DNA of 64,000 nucleotides from Haemophilus haemolyticus. GTDB lineage: Bacteria; Pseudomonadota; Gammaproteobacteria; Enterobacterales; Pasteurellaceae. The position numbers were made by a program, and so were the translations under genes. The notes under the pieces were generated by a model. That model had not been told where the DNA came from. It made no database searches and worked only from the letters and a program-made list of their open reading frames with translations. The stretch lies in contig NZ_CP031240.1 of NCBI RefSeq assembly GCF_003351405.1, forward strand, positions 1,178,001 through 1,242,000, read 5' to 3'. Shown piece after piece: positions 8,957-18,168 of this stretch (position 1 is its first letter; each line of letters begins with the position of its first letter).

Positions 8957-10006
8957 ATGAGTAATAATGATTTCTTAGTATTAAAAAATATCACAAAAGC
9001 ATTTGATAAAGCGGTCGTCATTGATAATTTAGATTTAACGATCAAACGTGGCACAATGGTAACATTGTTAGGGCCATCAGGTTGCGGTAAAACTACCGTA
9101 TTGCGTTTGGTTGCGGGGTTAGAAAATCCAACATCAGGTCAAATATTTATTGATGGAGAAGACATAACAAAATCATCTATTCAAAATCGAGATATTTGTA
9201 TTGTCTTCCAATCTTATGCGCTTTTCCCGCATATGAGCATTGGTGATAACGTGGGCTACGGCTTAAAAATGCAAGGCATTGGCAAAGAAGAACGTGCTCA
9301 GCGTGTAAAAGAAGCTTTAGAATTGGTGGACTTAGCGGGCTTTGAAGATCGTTTTGTTGATCAAATTTCGGGTGGGCAACAACAACGTGTCGCATTGGCT
9401 CGTGCGTTAGTGTTAAAACCAAAAGTATTACTTTTTGATGAACCATTAAGTAATTTGGATGCAAATTTACGCCGTTCAATGCGTGAAAAAATCCGTGAAT
9501 TGCAACAACGTTTAGGCATTACTTCGCTTTATGTGACACACGACCAAACAGAGGCATTCGCGGTATCTGATGAAGTTATCGTTATGCATAAAGGTAAAAT
9601 TATGCAAAAAGCGACAGCGAAAGAACTTTATTTACGACCAAATTCTTTGTTCTTAGCAAACTTTATGGGCGAATCCAGTATTTTCGATGGAAAATTAGAA
9701 AATGGTATGGTGGATATTAATGGCTATCATGTGCCTTTAAAAGATGCCGCACAGTTTAATTTACCTGATGGTGAATGCTTAGTAGGTATTCGCCCAGAAG
9801 CAATTTATCTTGCCGCAGAGGGCAGCGATGCTCAACGTTGTGAGATTAAAAGTGCGGTCTATATGGGCAACCATTGGGAAGTGGTCGCAAACTGGGCTGG
9901 ACGGAATTTATTGGTGAATTGTAAGCCAGAAGATTTTAATGCCGATTTAAAACAAGCCTATGTCAATTTATCTGATCACGGTATTTTCTTATTGAAGAAA
10001 GAGTAA
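8957..10006 (+). CDS. afuC: AfuC, ATPase of the ABC importer
   Basis: This 349-residue ATP-binding subunit energises AfuAB. Walker A is GPSGCGKTT (residues 39-47), the signature is SGGQQQR, Walker B is VLLFDEP, and the switch His sits in [11 protein letters not shown]-terminal TOBE-like domain (about residues 240-345, containing VGIRPEA) is typical of carbohydrate and FbpC-type importers. It is the last gene of the operon, with an uptake-signal dyad terminator 11 bp after the stop codon. Confidence 0.92.
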   Translation: MSNNDFLVLKNITKAFDKAVVIDNLDLTIKRGTMVTLLGPSGCGKTTVLRLVAGLENPTSGQIFIDGEDITKSSIQNRDICIVFQSYALFPHMSIGDNVGYGLKMQGIGKEERAQRVKEALELVDLAGFEDRFVDQISGGQQQRVALARALVLKPKVLLFDEPLSNLDANLRRSMREKIRELQQRLGITSLYVTHDQTEAFAVSDEVIVMHKGKIMQKATAKELYLRPNSLFLANFMGESSIFDGKLENGMVDINGYHVPLKDAAQFNLPDGECLVGIRPEAIYLAAEGSDAQRCEIKSAVYMGNHWEVVANWAGRNLLVNCKPEDFNADLKQAYVNLSDHGIFLLKKE

Positions 10007-10016
10007 TCCAAGTATA

Positions 10017-10047
10017 AAAAAGTGCGGTAAAATTTCACCGCACTTTT
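10017..10047 (+). terminator. terminator after afuC (uptake-signal dyad)
   Basis: AAAAGTGCGGT (10018-10028) and ACCGCACTTTT (10037-10047) form an 11-bp perfect stem with an 8-nt loop. Two oppositely oriented uptake signals make the stem, which works in either direction. Confidence 0.8.
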
Positions 10048-10252
10048 ATTGTTTCTATTATCGAATGCTTTGGTCAAAATAGTTAAATTAAATTTCCTAC
10101 AAATTAAATTATAAAGTCATCATTAATATTTTTATGGAAAAGTGCGGTAAGATTTTACTGTGTTTTTTAGTTTTGCTTTTACTCGCTTATAAGAGTAGGA
10201 TAATGCCCATTTATTCCCCATTAAACATCAACAAACATAATAAGGAGTCTAT

Positions 10253-12146
10253 ATGAATACCAATTGGCGGAAAAACAAACGAATAAGCAAAAATATTTTT
10301 ACATTATTCAAATCTAAATCAAAACATTGCACTCAAGAAATTTCTTATACATCATCTGCCTGCCTTAACATTTTCTTCTCTTCTATTATTTTCAACAAAT
10401 AGTTTTGCGCAAGATCCATCAACCGATCAATCTGCTGAAGTCCAAAAATTAAAAACAGAAATAGAGAGTTTAAAAAAGAAATTTGAAGCTACATCTATTG
10501 CTTTAGGTAATAATTCTCAAGCTAAAGGAAATATATCTGTTGCTGTGGGATTAAATTCTGAAGCTAAGGGAGGCAGCTCGACAGCACTAGGTAGCAATTC
10601 CCACGCTTTAGAAGAGCGTACTGTTGCTATAGGTTCTAATGCACGGGCAAATAATAAAAGTTCTATCGCTGTAGGGGAAGATGCTTTCGTTTCGGGAGAT
10701 CGTTCTGTTGGTATAGGATATAACACTAAAATATTTGGTCATCAGTCTTATGTATTTGGAATGTCAGCTCGTGTTGGACAATTTGATGCTAGAAGTAATA
10801 ATTCTTTTGCATTAGGATATTTAGCCTATGTTGGGGCACCACAAACTGATGTTAATAATTCGGGATATCCATCTCAAGGAAGAAAGATTTTGCCTGAATA
10901 TGAAATTATGACACCCAAAAGTACAGAAAAATATGATCGTTCAATGGCAATAGGTGTTCGAGCCAAATCGTTTGGAGCTAATAATCTTGCCTTGGGACAA
11001 GCGGCTGAAGCTCACGGGGATTACTCAATGGCATTAGGCACAGTTTCAACTTCGAAGGGTTTTTCTTCTATCGCAATAGGGAGAGAATCTAAGACTAATA
11101 AAAGATATGCAACGGCATTAGGTACATTTGCGGCTGCCAACGCTGAATCATCGTTAGCATTAGGCAAATTGACAGTTGCGGATAAAACGGATGCGGTTGC
11201 ATTGGGGAGTTATTCAAAAACCAACGTTGATGCGGGTGTATTTGGTTATGATCCTCTTGGAAAAACGAGCCCTGATGATTTATTGGTAGGGAATACGCCA
11301 GAAGAAACCGAGAAACTGAAAAAAGCCTATGCAAACCTTTCAAACGATAAACAGGACGTGAAAACCGCAGAAGATGCAATGCGTGTGGAAGTTGAAAAAC
11401 GTAATGATCTTTTAGTTAAATGGAATAAAAACGAAGCTGATCTTGTAGAGGTTACTAATAAGTTAAACACAGAAACAAATGATGCTAAAAAAACTGAATT
11501 AACAGCAAAAAAAGCAGAATTTGAGCAAACTAAAAATCAGTTAAAAACTAATTATGCTGCGCAAGCCCATGATTATGAAGCAAAAAAAGAAGCTTTAAAA
11601 AATGCTCAAGATCAACTTCAAGCGGACAGAAAACTAGTTGGTAAAAAAATTGGTGCGTGGCAATCTATGGCGGCGGCAGTTTCTGTAGGGGATGCCGATA
11701 ACGGTATTACTCGCCAAATTACCAATGTTGCCGCAGGTCGTGAAGATACTGATGCGGTAAATGTGGCACAGTTGAAAGCTTTGGAAAAAGCTCAAAAAGA
11801 AATTTCTGGGAAGATAAATCAAAATGATCAAACTATGCAACAACTTGATCGCAATGTTCAAACAAATACCCAAAGTATTCAATCGCTTAATCGTAATGTT
11901 CAGAAAATAGATAAAGATTTACGTGCAGGTATTGCTGGTGCAATGGCTATTGGTGGGTTATATCAGGCTTCTGTTGCGGGAACAAAGACAATCTCGGCGA
12001 GCGTAGGGAGCTTTAAAGGTCAAAATGCGGTCACGGTAGGCTATTCACGCTTATCTGATAAAGGAGCAATAGGCGTAAAATTTAATGCTTCATTAACATC
12101 CACTGGCGATGCTGGCGTTAGTGCAGGTATTGGATATACTTGGTAG
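10253..12146 (+). pseudogene. YadA/Hia-type trimeric autotransporter adhesin, frameshifted in the signal peptide
   Basis: This would be a surface adhesin of about 630 residues. An ATG at 10253 with an AAGGAG site starts a basic leader (MNTNWRKNKRISKNIFTLFK) of the extended-signal type, but that frame stops at 10402 after 49 codons. The +1 frame supplies the rest of a signal peptide (LKKFLIHHLPALTFSSLLLF, cleavage after SFA near 10409), then many YadA-head repeats of the SxAxG type, a charged coiled coil (about 11290-11640), the neck motif ITNVAAGREDTDAVN and a YadA membrane anchor ending in aromatic W. The open downstream frame has no ATG before the mature protein, so one indel near 10320-10350 separates leader and passenger. 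It may be a real inactivation or a sequence error. The anchor is intact. Confidence 0.75.
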
Positions 12147-12155
12147 TACACACTA

Positions 12156-12185
12156 AAAAGTGCGGTAAAATTTTACCGCACTTTT
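12156..12185 (+). terminator. bidirectional terminator (perfect uptake-signal palindrome)
   Basis: A 30-bp perfect palindrome, built from AAAAGTGCGGTAAAA and its complement, lies 9 bp after the adhesin stop. It is followed by a T-rich stretch and separates the adhesin from the convergent permease gene. Confidence 0.8.
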
Positions 12186-12232
12186 GTGATTAAAATTAAG
12201 GGGATGGGTTTTTCCCTTTCTTATTTCTGTTA

Positions 12233-13549
12233 CTAAATCGCCCAACCGCCTGCATAGAATGCAACGAGTACGATTGCAATAATCACAGTACCTACATTTA
12301 AGCGTTTAATATCGCCGCTCACGATTCTTCCAATCACTAATGCCGCAAAACCTAACATAATACCTGTTACGATGTTGGCGGTAAGCACGATAAATACTGC
12401 GCAGATTAATCCGCTCATCGCACCAACGAAATCATCGAAATCTAATTTGCTTACATTGCTTAACATTAATAAACCAACGTACATTAATGCTGGGGCAGTT
12501 GCGTAGCCTGGCACTAAGAAAGCTAATGGTTGGAAGAAAAGCATTAATAGGAATAACACACCAACAACGATTGCAGTAATACCTGTTTTACCGCCTGCTG
12601 CTGTTCCTGCTGCCGATTCAATATAAACGGCAGCTGGTGCTGTACCGAATAAACCTGAGAATAAGCTACTGATTGAGTCTGAAGTTAAAGCTTTACCGCC
12701 ATTGATAATTTGACCATCCTTATCAAGCAAGTTAGCTTGACCTGCAACTGCGCGAATTGTACCAGTTGCGTCAAATACTGCGGTCATCACGAGAGCAAAT
12801 ACCACGGGCAAGATTGCAGGTTGTAGTGCGCCCATAAAATCTAATTGTAAGAAAAGAGAGTTTTCGCCAAAAGTTGGCATTTTGAAAATTTCTCCGCCAA
12901 ATTTTACATTTGGATCAAAAATTAAACCGACAATAGTAATAGCTATAATTACCCATAAAATACCGCCTTTAATTTTCATTTTTTCAAGACCAATAATTAA
13001 CGCTAAACCAATTAAGGACATCATGACTGGGAATGAAGTAAAATCGCCTAATTTTACTGGTAAGCCAGCTTGATTGCTAACAACTAAACCAACGCCGTTT
13101 GCCGCAATTAAAAGTAAAAATAATCCGATACCAATGCCTGCTCCATGAGCAATACTGGATGGTAAATTACGTAAGATCCATGCACGGATTCCTGTGGCAG
13201 AAATTAAGGTAAACACTACCCCCATTAAGAATACTGCGCCTAGGGCAACAGGAATAGCGACCTTTTGACCAATCACTAAGCTAAATGCTGTAAAAGCTGT
13301 AAGAGAAATTGCACAACCAATTGCCATTGGTGCATTTGCCCATAAGCCGATTAAGATAGAGCCTAACCCTGCAACTAAACAGGTGGCAATAAAGACAGAT
13401 TCCGCAGGAAAACCTGCAGCACCTAGCATATTAGGTACCACGATTACAGAATAAACCATTGCTAAGAAAGTGGTTAAACCCGCGATAATTTCTTGACGAA
13501 CAGTTGAACCACGTTGCTTGAGCTCAAATGTTTTTTCTAAAGTTGGCAT
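12233..13549 (-). CDS. Purine base permease (NCS2/AzgA family)
   Basis: This 438-residue inner-membrane transporter has 12-14 hydrophobic segments. The start [20 protein letters not shown], the [19 protein letters not shown] segment and the [19 protein letters not shown] region (here [17 protein letters not shown]) mark it as the AzgA/AdeP/GhxP branch, which imports adenine, guanine or hypoxanthine by proton symport. A perfect PurR operator 70 bp upstream of the start supports purine transport independently. The exact base cannot be told from the sequence. It is a single-gene unit convergent with the adhesin and divergent from ppa. Confidence 0.88.
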   Translation of the reverse strand: MPTLEKTFELKQRGSTVRQEIIAGLTTFLAMVYSVIVVPNMLGAAGFPAESVFIATCLVAGLGSILIGLWANAPMAIGCAISLTAFTAFSLVIGQKVAIPVALGAVFLMGVVFTLISATGIRAWILRNLPSSIAHGAGIGIGLFLLLIAANGVGLVVSNQAGLPVKLGDFTSFPVMMSLIGLALIIGLEKMKIKGGILWVIIAITIVGLIFDPNVKFGGEIFKMPTFGENSLFLQLDFMGALQPAILPVVFALVMTAVFDATGTIRAVAGQANLLDKDGQIINGGKALTSDSISSLFSGLFGTAPAAVYIESAAGTAAGGKTGITAIVVGVLFLLMLFFQPLAFLVPGYATAPALMYVGLLMLSNVSKLDFDDFVGAMSGLICAVFIVLTANIVTGIMLGFAALVIGRIVSGDIKRLNVGTVIIAIVLVAFYAGGWAI

Positions 13550-13617
13550 AGTGTTCCTTAAAGTTGAGTGAAAAATTGAAGTGAATAAGGTGCGCTATTT
13601 TACATCATAAAAATGAG

Positions 13618-13633
13618 AAGTAAACGTTTGCGT
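13618..13633 (-). promoter_or_regulatory. PurR operator upstream of the purine permease
   Basis: Read on the minus strand, ACGCAAACGTTTACTT fits every specified position of the PurR consensus ANGCAANCGNTTNCNT. It lies about 70 bp upstream of the permease ATG, so purine repression is likely. Confidence 0.75.
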
Positions 13634-13735
13634 GAGTTTTGTTTAGGATAAAGTGCGGTCAAAATTATGAATAGTTATGAAATAATTTATTTGCTGATTT
13701 TCTCTACAAATGAGACTGCGAGTCAGCAGAAAAAC

Positions 13736-13744
13736 TGCTATACT
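13736..13744 (+). promoter_or_regulatory. extended -10 promoter of ppa
   Basis: TGCTATACT combines the TGn extension with a TATACT hexamer. No good -35 lies at 17 bp, as is usual for extended -10 promoters. The ppa ATG is 39 bp downstream. Confidence 0.5.
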
Positions 13745-13782
13745 TGTCGCGTTTTTTAACTTGATAAAATGAAGGAAACAAA

Positions 13783-14313
13783 ATGGCTGATTTTAATCAA
13801 ATTTTAACGCCAGGCGATGTAGATGCTGGCATTATCAATGTAGTAAATGAAATTCCAGAAGGTAGCTGCCATAAAATCGAATGGAATCGTAAAGTTGCAG
13901 CATTCCAATTAGATCGTGTTGAGCCAGCAATTTTTGCAAAACCAACTAATTATGGTTTCATTCCACAAACTTTAGATGAAGATGGCGATGAGTTAGATGT
14001 GTTATTAATCACTCGTCAACCATTAGCAACAGGTGTATTCCTTGAGGCTAAAGTAATTGGTGTCATGAAATTTGTTGATGATGGCGAAGTGGATGACAAA
14101 ATCGTTTGTGTTCCAGCAGATGATCGTGATACAGGAAATGCCTACAATTCATTAGCAGATTTACCGGCAAACTTAATTAAACAAATTGAGTTCCATTTCA
14201 ATAACTACAAAGCACTTAAGAAACCTGGCTCAACGAAAGTAACTCATTGGGGCGATGTAGAAGAAGCGAAAGAAGTGATTCGTGAGTCTATTAAACGTTG
14301 GAATGAGCGTTAA
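13783..14313 (+). CDS. ppa: Inorganic pyrophosphatase
   Basis: This soluble family I pyrophosphatase hydrolyses PPi to two phosphates, pulling biosynthetic reactions forward. The 176 residues match bacterial enzymes. The active-site metal motif is DEDGDELDVLL (residues 66-76), with VEPAIFAKPTNYGFIPQTL before it and VCVPADDRD after it. A GAAGGAA ribosome site precedes the ATG. The gene is monocistronic with its own promoter and terminator. Confidence 0.96.
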   Translation: MADFNQILTPGDVDAGIINVVNEIPEGSCHKIEWNRKVAAFQLDRVEPAIFAKPTNYGFIPQTLDEDGDELDVLLITRQPLATGVFLEAKVIGVMKFVDDGEVDDKIVCVPADDRDTGNAYNSLADLPANLIKQIEFHFNNYKALKKPGSTKVTHWGDVEEAKEVIRESIKRWNER

Positions 14314-14339
14314 TTAATAAATACATTTGATTGTAAAAG

Positions 14340-14369
14340 TCCCTGATTCTTTGAGTCGGGGATTTTTTA
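14340..14369 (+). terminator. terminator of ppa
   Basis: A 10-bp stem with two or three G-T pairs (14340-14349 with 14353-14362) and a 3-nt loop is followed by six Ts. Confidence 0.75.
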
Positions 14370-14393
14370 TAATAAGTTTCAAGAATTTAGACA

Positions 14394-14417
14394 ATAAAAA
14401 AACACCTTTCGGTGCTT
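14394..14417 (-). terminator. terminator of the tRNA operon
   Basis: On the minus strand a 7-bp stem AAGCACC/GGTGTTT with one wobble and a GAAA tetraloop leads into a T-run. It is just downstream of tRNA-Lys, the last gene of the tRNA cluster. Confidence 0.75.
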
Positions 14418-14431
14418 ACTTTATTTTTAAG

Positions 14432-14507
14432 TGGTGGGTCGTGAAGGATTCGAACCTTCGACCAACGGATTAAAAGTCCGCTGCTCTACCGACTGAGCTA
14501 ACGACCC
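14432..14507 (-). tRNA. tRNA-Lys (anticodon TTT)
   Basis: The 76-nt cloverleaf runs from GGGTCGT to ACGACCC, discriminator A and encoded CCA. D-arm AGCTCAGTCGGTAGAGC, anticodon loop with TTT, and T-arm GTTCGAATC are all present. It is the last of four tRNAs read on the minus strand. Confidence 0.95.
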
Positions 14508-14526
14508 ACTGATATCATTTTTTAAA

Positions 14527-14613
14527 TGGTGCCCGAAGCCAGACTTGAACTGGCACGCCTCGAAAGGCGAGGGATTTTAAATCCCTTGTGTCTACCGATT
14601 CCACCACTCGGGC
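14527..14613 (-). tRNA. tRNA-Leu (anticodon TAA)
   Basis: This is an 87-nt class II tRNA with a long variable arm, acceptor GCCCGAG paired with CTCGGGC-like 3' strand (one wobble), an encoded CCA and a TTTAAAA anticodon loop giving TAA. It lies 19 bp upstream of tRNA-Lys in the same transcript. Confidence 0.95.
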
Positions 14614-14640
14614 ATATAGACAACTAACATTTGCGTATTA

Positions 14641-14714
14641 TGGAGGCGTGTCCCGGAGTCGAACCGAGCTACATGGATTTGCAATCCAGTGCATAACCGC
14701 TTTGCTAACACGCC
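14641..14714 (-). tRNA. tRNA-Cys (anticodon GCA)
   Basis: The 74-nt tRNA has acceptor GGCGTGT, discriminator T as usual for tRNA-Cys, an encoded CCA and anticodon GCA. Confidence 0.95.
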
Positions 14715-14720
14715 ACGAAT

Positions 14721-14796
<76 letters not shown>

Positions 14797-14816
14797 ATTC
14801 GCTGTTAGTGGTGCGC

Positions 14817-14844
14817 ATTTTACGGAAATTCAGATAAGTGTCAA
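14817..14844 (-). promoter_or_regulatory. promoter of the tRNA-Gly-Cys-Leu-Lys operon
   Basis: On the minus strand TTGACA (14844-14839) and TAAAAT (14822-14817) are 16 bp apart. They are followed by a GC-rich discriminator (GCGCACC), which is typical of stable-RNA promoters under stringent (ppGpp/DksA) control. Confidence 0.7.
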
Positions 14845-15042
14845 TTACAGATTTAAAAAAATTATCTAACCGTTTAAAAAAAGTTCATTTTGTTCAAATA
14901 AATCACAGAAAATGATGGAAAAATGGAATTTTATGTAATTTTCTAATTTCTACTTTTATCACTTTTTCCTTTGTGCCAAAATGCTAAACGTTTTTTAGCA
15001 CATAAAGTGCGGTTGATTTTTTCATTATTTTTAGAGGATGTT

Positions 15043-16152
15043 ATGACACAACAATATGCTATCGATACTTTATTAGCTCAAGCAGGCAATCGCAGTGATG
15101 AGCATACGGGCGCGGTTTCTACACCAATTTTTCTTTCTACGGCTTATGGTCATTATGGTATCGGTGAAAGTACGGGATTTGATTACACGCGTACCAAAAA
15201 CCCAACTCGTACAGTATTAGAAGAAACGATAGCTAAATTAGAGAATGGAGATCGTGGCTTTGCGTTTTCTTCTGGTATGGCTGCCATTCAAGTTTTGATG
15301 ACGCTTTTCACCGCACCAGATGAATGGATCGTTTCTAGCGATGTGTATGGTGGTACTTATCGACTATTAGATTTTTCTTATAAAAATAACAATAGTGTAA
15401 AACCTGTTTATGTCAATACAGCATCTGCTTATGAAATTGAGGCGGCAATTAACCCAAATACAAAAGCGATTTTTATTGAAACCCCATCAAATCCTTTAAT
15501 GGAAGAATGTGATGTGGTTGAAATTGCAAAACTTGCGAAAAAATATAATTTGATGTTGATCGTGGATAATACGTTTCTAACGCCTGTGCTTTCTCGTCCG
15601 TTAGATTTAGGTGCGGATGTGGTAATTCACAGCGGGACTAAATATATTGCTGGTCATAATGATGCACTTGTTGGTTTAATCGTTGCAAAAGGGCAAGAAC
15701 TTTGTGATCGCATTGCTTATATTCAAAATGGTGCAGGTGCGGTGCTTTCACCGTTTGATTCTTGGCTAACTATTCGTGGTATGAAAACTCTTTCTTTGCG
15801 TATGAAACGCCATCAAGAAAATGCACAAGCTATTGCGGAATTTTTAAAAGCTCAACCACAAGTGGAATCAGTGCTTTATCCAAATAAAGGTGGGATGTTG
15901 TCTTTCCGTTTGCAAGATGAAGCTTGGGTTAATACATTCTTAAAATCCATCAAATTGATTACTTTTGCAGAAAGTCTAGGCGGCACAGAAAGTTTTATTA
16001 CTTATCCTGCCACTCAAACTCATATGGATATTCCAGAATCTGAGCGTGTAGCTCGTGGGATTACTAATACCTTGCTGCGTTTTTCAGTCGGTATTGAAGA
16101 TGTAGAAGATATTAAAGCGGACTTATTACAGGCTTTTGCAAACTTAAAATAA
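15043..16152 (+). CDS. metB: Cystathionine gamma-synthase
   Basis: This PLP enzyme joins O-succinylhomoserine and cysteine to give cystathionine in methionine synthesis. The start at 15043 (MTQQYAIDTLLAQAG) has an AGAGGA site 8 bp upstream. An upstream in-frame ATG at 14971 would add 24 residues that lack family similarity. The resulting 369 residues match MetB. The PLP lysine is in SGTKYIAGHND, with the YTRTKNPTR and TPSNPLMEECD motifs before it. Family members include cystathionine beta-lyases and other lyases of the same fold; MetB is chosen from the overall match to H. influenzae HI0086. A 7-bp hairpin (14982-14988/14994-15000) and an uptake signal lie in the leader. Confidence 0.85.
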   Translation: MTQQYAIDTLLAQAGNRSDEHTGAVSTPIFLSTAYGHYGIGESTGFDYTRTKNPTRTVLEETIAKLENGDRGFAFSSGMAAIQVLMTLFTAPDEWIVSSDVYGGTYRLLDFSYKNNNSVKPVYVNTASAYEIEAAINPNTKAIFIETPSNPLMEECDVVEIAKLAKKYNLMLIVDNTFLTPVLSRPLDLGADVVIHSGTKYIAGHNDALVGLIVAKGQELCDRIAYIQNGAGAVLSPFDSWLTIRGMKTLSLRMKRHQENAQAIAEFLKAQPQVESVLYPNKGGMLSFRLQDEAWVNTFLKSIKLITFAESLGGTESFITYPATQTHMDIPESERVARGITNTLLRFSVGIEDVEDIKADLLQAFANLK

Positions 16153-16164
16153 TTGGAGCAAACC

Positions 16165-17160
16165 ATGAAGATTGCAATCTATAGCACTAAAAGTTATGAC
16201 AGAAAATATATTGAGCTCATTAACGCGAAATATAATTTCGATTTAGAATTTTTTGATTTTATGTTGAACGAGAGCACTGCACGTTTAGCAGAACATTGCG
16301 AAGTAGTATGCATTTTCGTGAATGATAATGGTAGCAGAAAAGTATTAGAAAAATTAGCCGCACTTGGTGTGAAAATCGTGGCTTTGCGCTGTGCCGGTTT
16401 CAATAATGTTGATTTAAAAGCCGCTCAAGAATTGGGCATTCAAGTTGTACGGGTTCCAGCTTATTCGCCTGAAGCAGTGGCAGAACATACCATTGGTTTG
16501 ATGATGACACTGAACCGTCGAATTCATCGTGCTTATCAGCGTACCCGAGAAGCGAATTTCTCTCTTGAGGGATTAATTGGTTTCAATATGCACGGACGCA
16601 CGGTCGGTGTGATCGGAACAGGAAAAATCGGGATCGCAGTGATGCGCATTTTGAAAGGTTTTGGCATGAATATCTTGGCGTACGATCCTTTCAAAAATCC
16701 AGTGGTAGAAGAACTGGGTGGACAATATGTTGAATTAGATGAACTTTATGCTAAATCTCATGTGATTACGCTTCATTGCCCGGCAACGCCAGAAAACTAT
16801 CATTTATTAAATCGCGAGGCTTTTGCCAAAATGAAAGATGGCGTGATGATCGTGAATACGAGTCGCGGTTCTTTGATTGATACTCAAGCTGCAATTGATG
16901 CGTTAAAACAGCGTAAAATCGGTGCGTTAGGTATGGACGTTTATGAGAATGAGCGTGATTTATTCTTTGAAGATAAGTCTAACGAAGTGATTCAAGATGA
17001 TATTTTCCGTCGTTTATCTTCTTGCCATAATGTATTGCTGACAGGCCATCAAGCATTTTTAACCGAAGAGGCACTAACCAATATTGCGGATGTGACTTTA
17101 TCAAATGTTTATAAATTGAAATCGGGTAAAGTGTGTGAAAATATTGTTTTGCCGTCTTAG
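16165..17160 (+). CDS. ldhA: D-lactate dehydrogenase (fermentative, 2-hydroxyacid dehydrogenase)
   Basis: This NAD-dependent enzyme reduces pyruvate to D-lactate in fermentation. The start at ATG 16165 has TTGGAG in front, giving 331 residues. The Rossmann motif is GVIGTGKIG (about 152-160). The catalytic Arg is in VNTSRGSLIDT, with Glu and His in the LTGHQAF region at the C-terminus. MKIAIYSTKSYDRKYIELIN and the substrate region CAGFNNVDL resemble LdhA closely. It starts 12 bp after metB and is probably co-transcribed, although the two pathways are unrelated. Assignment to lactate rather than another 2-ketoacid is by homology. Confidence 0.88.
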   Translation: MKIAIYSTKSYDRKYIELINAKYNFDLEFFDFMLNESTARLAEHCEVVCIFVNDNGSRKVLEKLAALGVKIVALRCAGFNNVDLKAAQELGIQVVRVPAYSPEAVAEHTIGLMMTLNRRIHRAYQRTREANFSLEGLIGFNMHGRTVGVIGTGKIGIAVMRILKGFGMNILAYDPFKNPVVEELGGQYVELDELYAKSHVITLHCPATPENYHLLNREAFAKMKDGVMIVNTSRGSLIDTQAAIDALKQRKIGALGMDVYENERDLFFEDKSNEVIQDDIFRRLSSCHNVLLTGHQAFLTEEALTNIADVTLSNVYKLKSGKVCENIVLPS

Positions 17161-17183
17161 CTTTTGGCAATTAAAACGATTAG

Positions 17184-17211
17184 TTTACATTTTTTAAAAC
17201 GGTGTTATTCT
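17184..17211 (+). promoter_or_regulatory. putative promoter of trxA
   Basis: TTTACA (17184-17189) and TATTCT (17206-17211) are 16 bp apart, 69 bp before the trxA ATG. Confidence 0.4.
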
Positions 17212-17279
17212 GCACCGCACTTGTAAGTTTAAAAAAAGCCCTTATATAGGGATTCCATTCACAAAATAAGGAAAACAAA

Positions 17280-17603
17280 ATGAGCGAAGTATTACACATT
17301 AATGACGCAGATTTTGAAAGTGTTGTAGTTAATTCAGATATCCCCGTTTTATTAGACTTTTGGGCACCTTGGTGTGGTCCTTGCAAAATGATTGCACCAG
17401 TGTTAGATGAACTTGCGCCTGAATTTGCTGGTAAAGTTAAAATCGTGAAAATGAATGTCGATGACAACCAAGCAACACCAGCACAATTTGGTGTTCGTAG
17501 TATCCCAACATTATTATTGATTAAAAATGGTCAAGTTGTTGCAACTCAAGTTGGTGCATTACCAAAAACTCAATTGGCTAACTTCATTAACCAACATATT
17601 TAA
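17280..17603 (+). CDS. trxA: Thioredoxin
   Basis: Trx1 is a cytosolic disulfide reductase that serves ribonucleotide reductase, methionine sulfoxide reductase and PAPS reductase. The active site WCGPCK is at about residues 32-37, with the cis-Pro in RSIPTLLL and LDFWAPW before the active site. The length is 107 residues. An AAGGAAA site precedes the ATG. The gene has its own promoter and a strong terminator. It is next to metB and to the unusual sulfur-like operon on the opposite strand. Confidence 0.97.
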   Translation: MSEVLHINDADFESVVVNSDIPVLLDFWAPWCGPCKMIAPVLDELAPEFAGKVKIVKMNVDDNQATPAQFGVRSIPTLLLIKNGQVVATQVGALPKTQLANFINQHI

Positions 17604-17644
17604 TCGTTGCTTAAAGCTATAAGTAAATTTAGAGCATTGATAAG

Positions 17645-17672
17645 ATTGCCCCTTAATGGGGCAATTTTTTTG
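17645..17672 (+). terminator. terminator of trxA
   Basis: ATTGCCCC (17645-17652) pairs with GGGGCAAT (17658-17665), 8 bp with a TTAAT loop, followed by at least seven Ts. Confidence 0.88.
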
Positions 17673-17703
17673 TCTGAAATTTTGATGGACGACCTGATGA
17701 GAA

Positions 17704-18168
17704 TCAAAGCACTTGCTCAAATTCTATATTTAAAGGAAAGGCTTTGGTTATCGTGTTGTAAATAAAACAACAGCGTAATGCGTTTTGCGTGAGTTGTGTG
17801 AAGATATCATCGGTTAAATCCGATGAGATAAAAATTTTAATTTTTCCGTCATTAATGACAGGCTGCTCACTATAGCCGCGAACGCCGAGTAAGGTTAAAG
17901 GATTGGTGAGGTTGAGCCAAATTTTTCCTTCCATTTCTACAATATCGGCTCGTTGTTGAGCAAAATGCGCTTTTACACTGCTCAAAATGCCCCCTAAAAT
18001 AGAAACAGCGAAATAATCCACCGCGCTTTTTTGTAATGATTGGTTATCGAAATTGACTTGTGAATAGAGCGAAATACTGTCATTCGGTGTGAATAATTTA
18101 ATTTCTTCTCCGCGTAATACGGCTCGATATTTAGCGGTAAAACATTCACTTTCAGGTACGTTATACAT
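17704..18168 (-). CDS. OsmC-like small protein, last gene of the sulfur-like operon
   Basis: This 154-residue protein has no signal peptide or membrane segment. The pattern of an N-terminal beta region, a helix SAVDYFAVSILGGILSSVKAHF (about residues 48-69), strands and a final helix ending TQNALRCCFIYNTITKA resembles the OsmC/Ohr fold. OsmC and Ohr are thiol-dependent peroxidases. The first conserved Cys would lie in the helix but is missing here (GGILSS), while a Cys pair remains in the second helix, so peroxidase chemistry is doubtful. Its ATG overlaps the end of the MetE-like gene by 8 bp, a sign of translational coupling. Fold assignment is tentative. Confidence 0.5.
   Translation of the reverse strand: MYNVPESECFTAKYRAVLRGEEIKLFTPNDSISLYSQVNFDNQSLQKSAVDYFAVSILGGILSSVKAHFAQQRADIVEMEGKIWLNLTNPLTLLGVRGYSEQPVINDGKIKIFISSDLTDDIFTQLTQNALRCCFIYNTITKAFPLNIEFEQVL

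Noticed and set aside
5699-10006. Annotation as a ferric iron (Fbp/Hit-type) importer
   Set aside because: Homology to Fbp proteins is real, but AfuA homologues bind hexose phosphates and the upstream site is CRP-like, with no convincing Fur box before afuA.
10545-12146. Adhesin starting at the GTG at 10545
   Set aside because: The frame is open further left and contains the end of a signal peptide and the first head repeats, so 10545 is internal.
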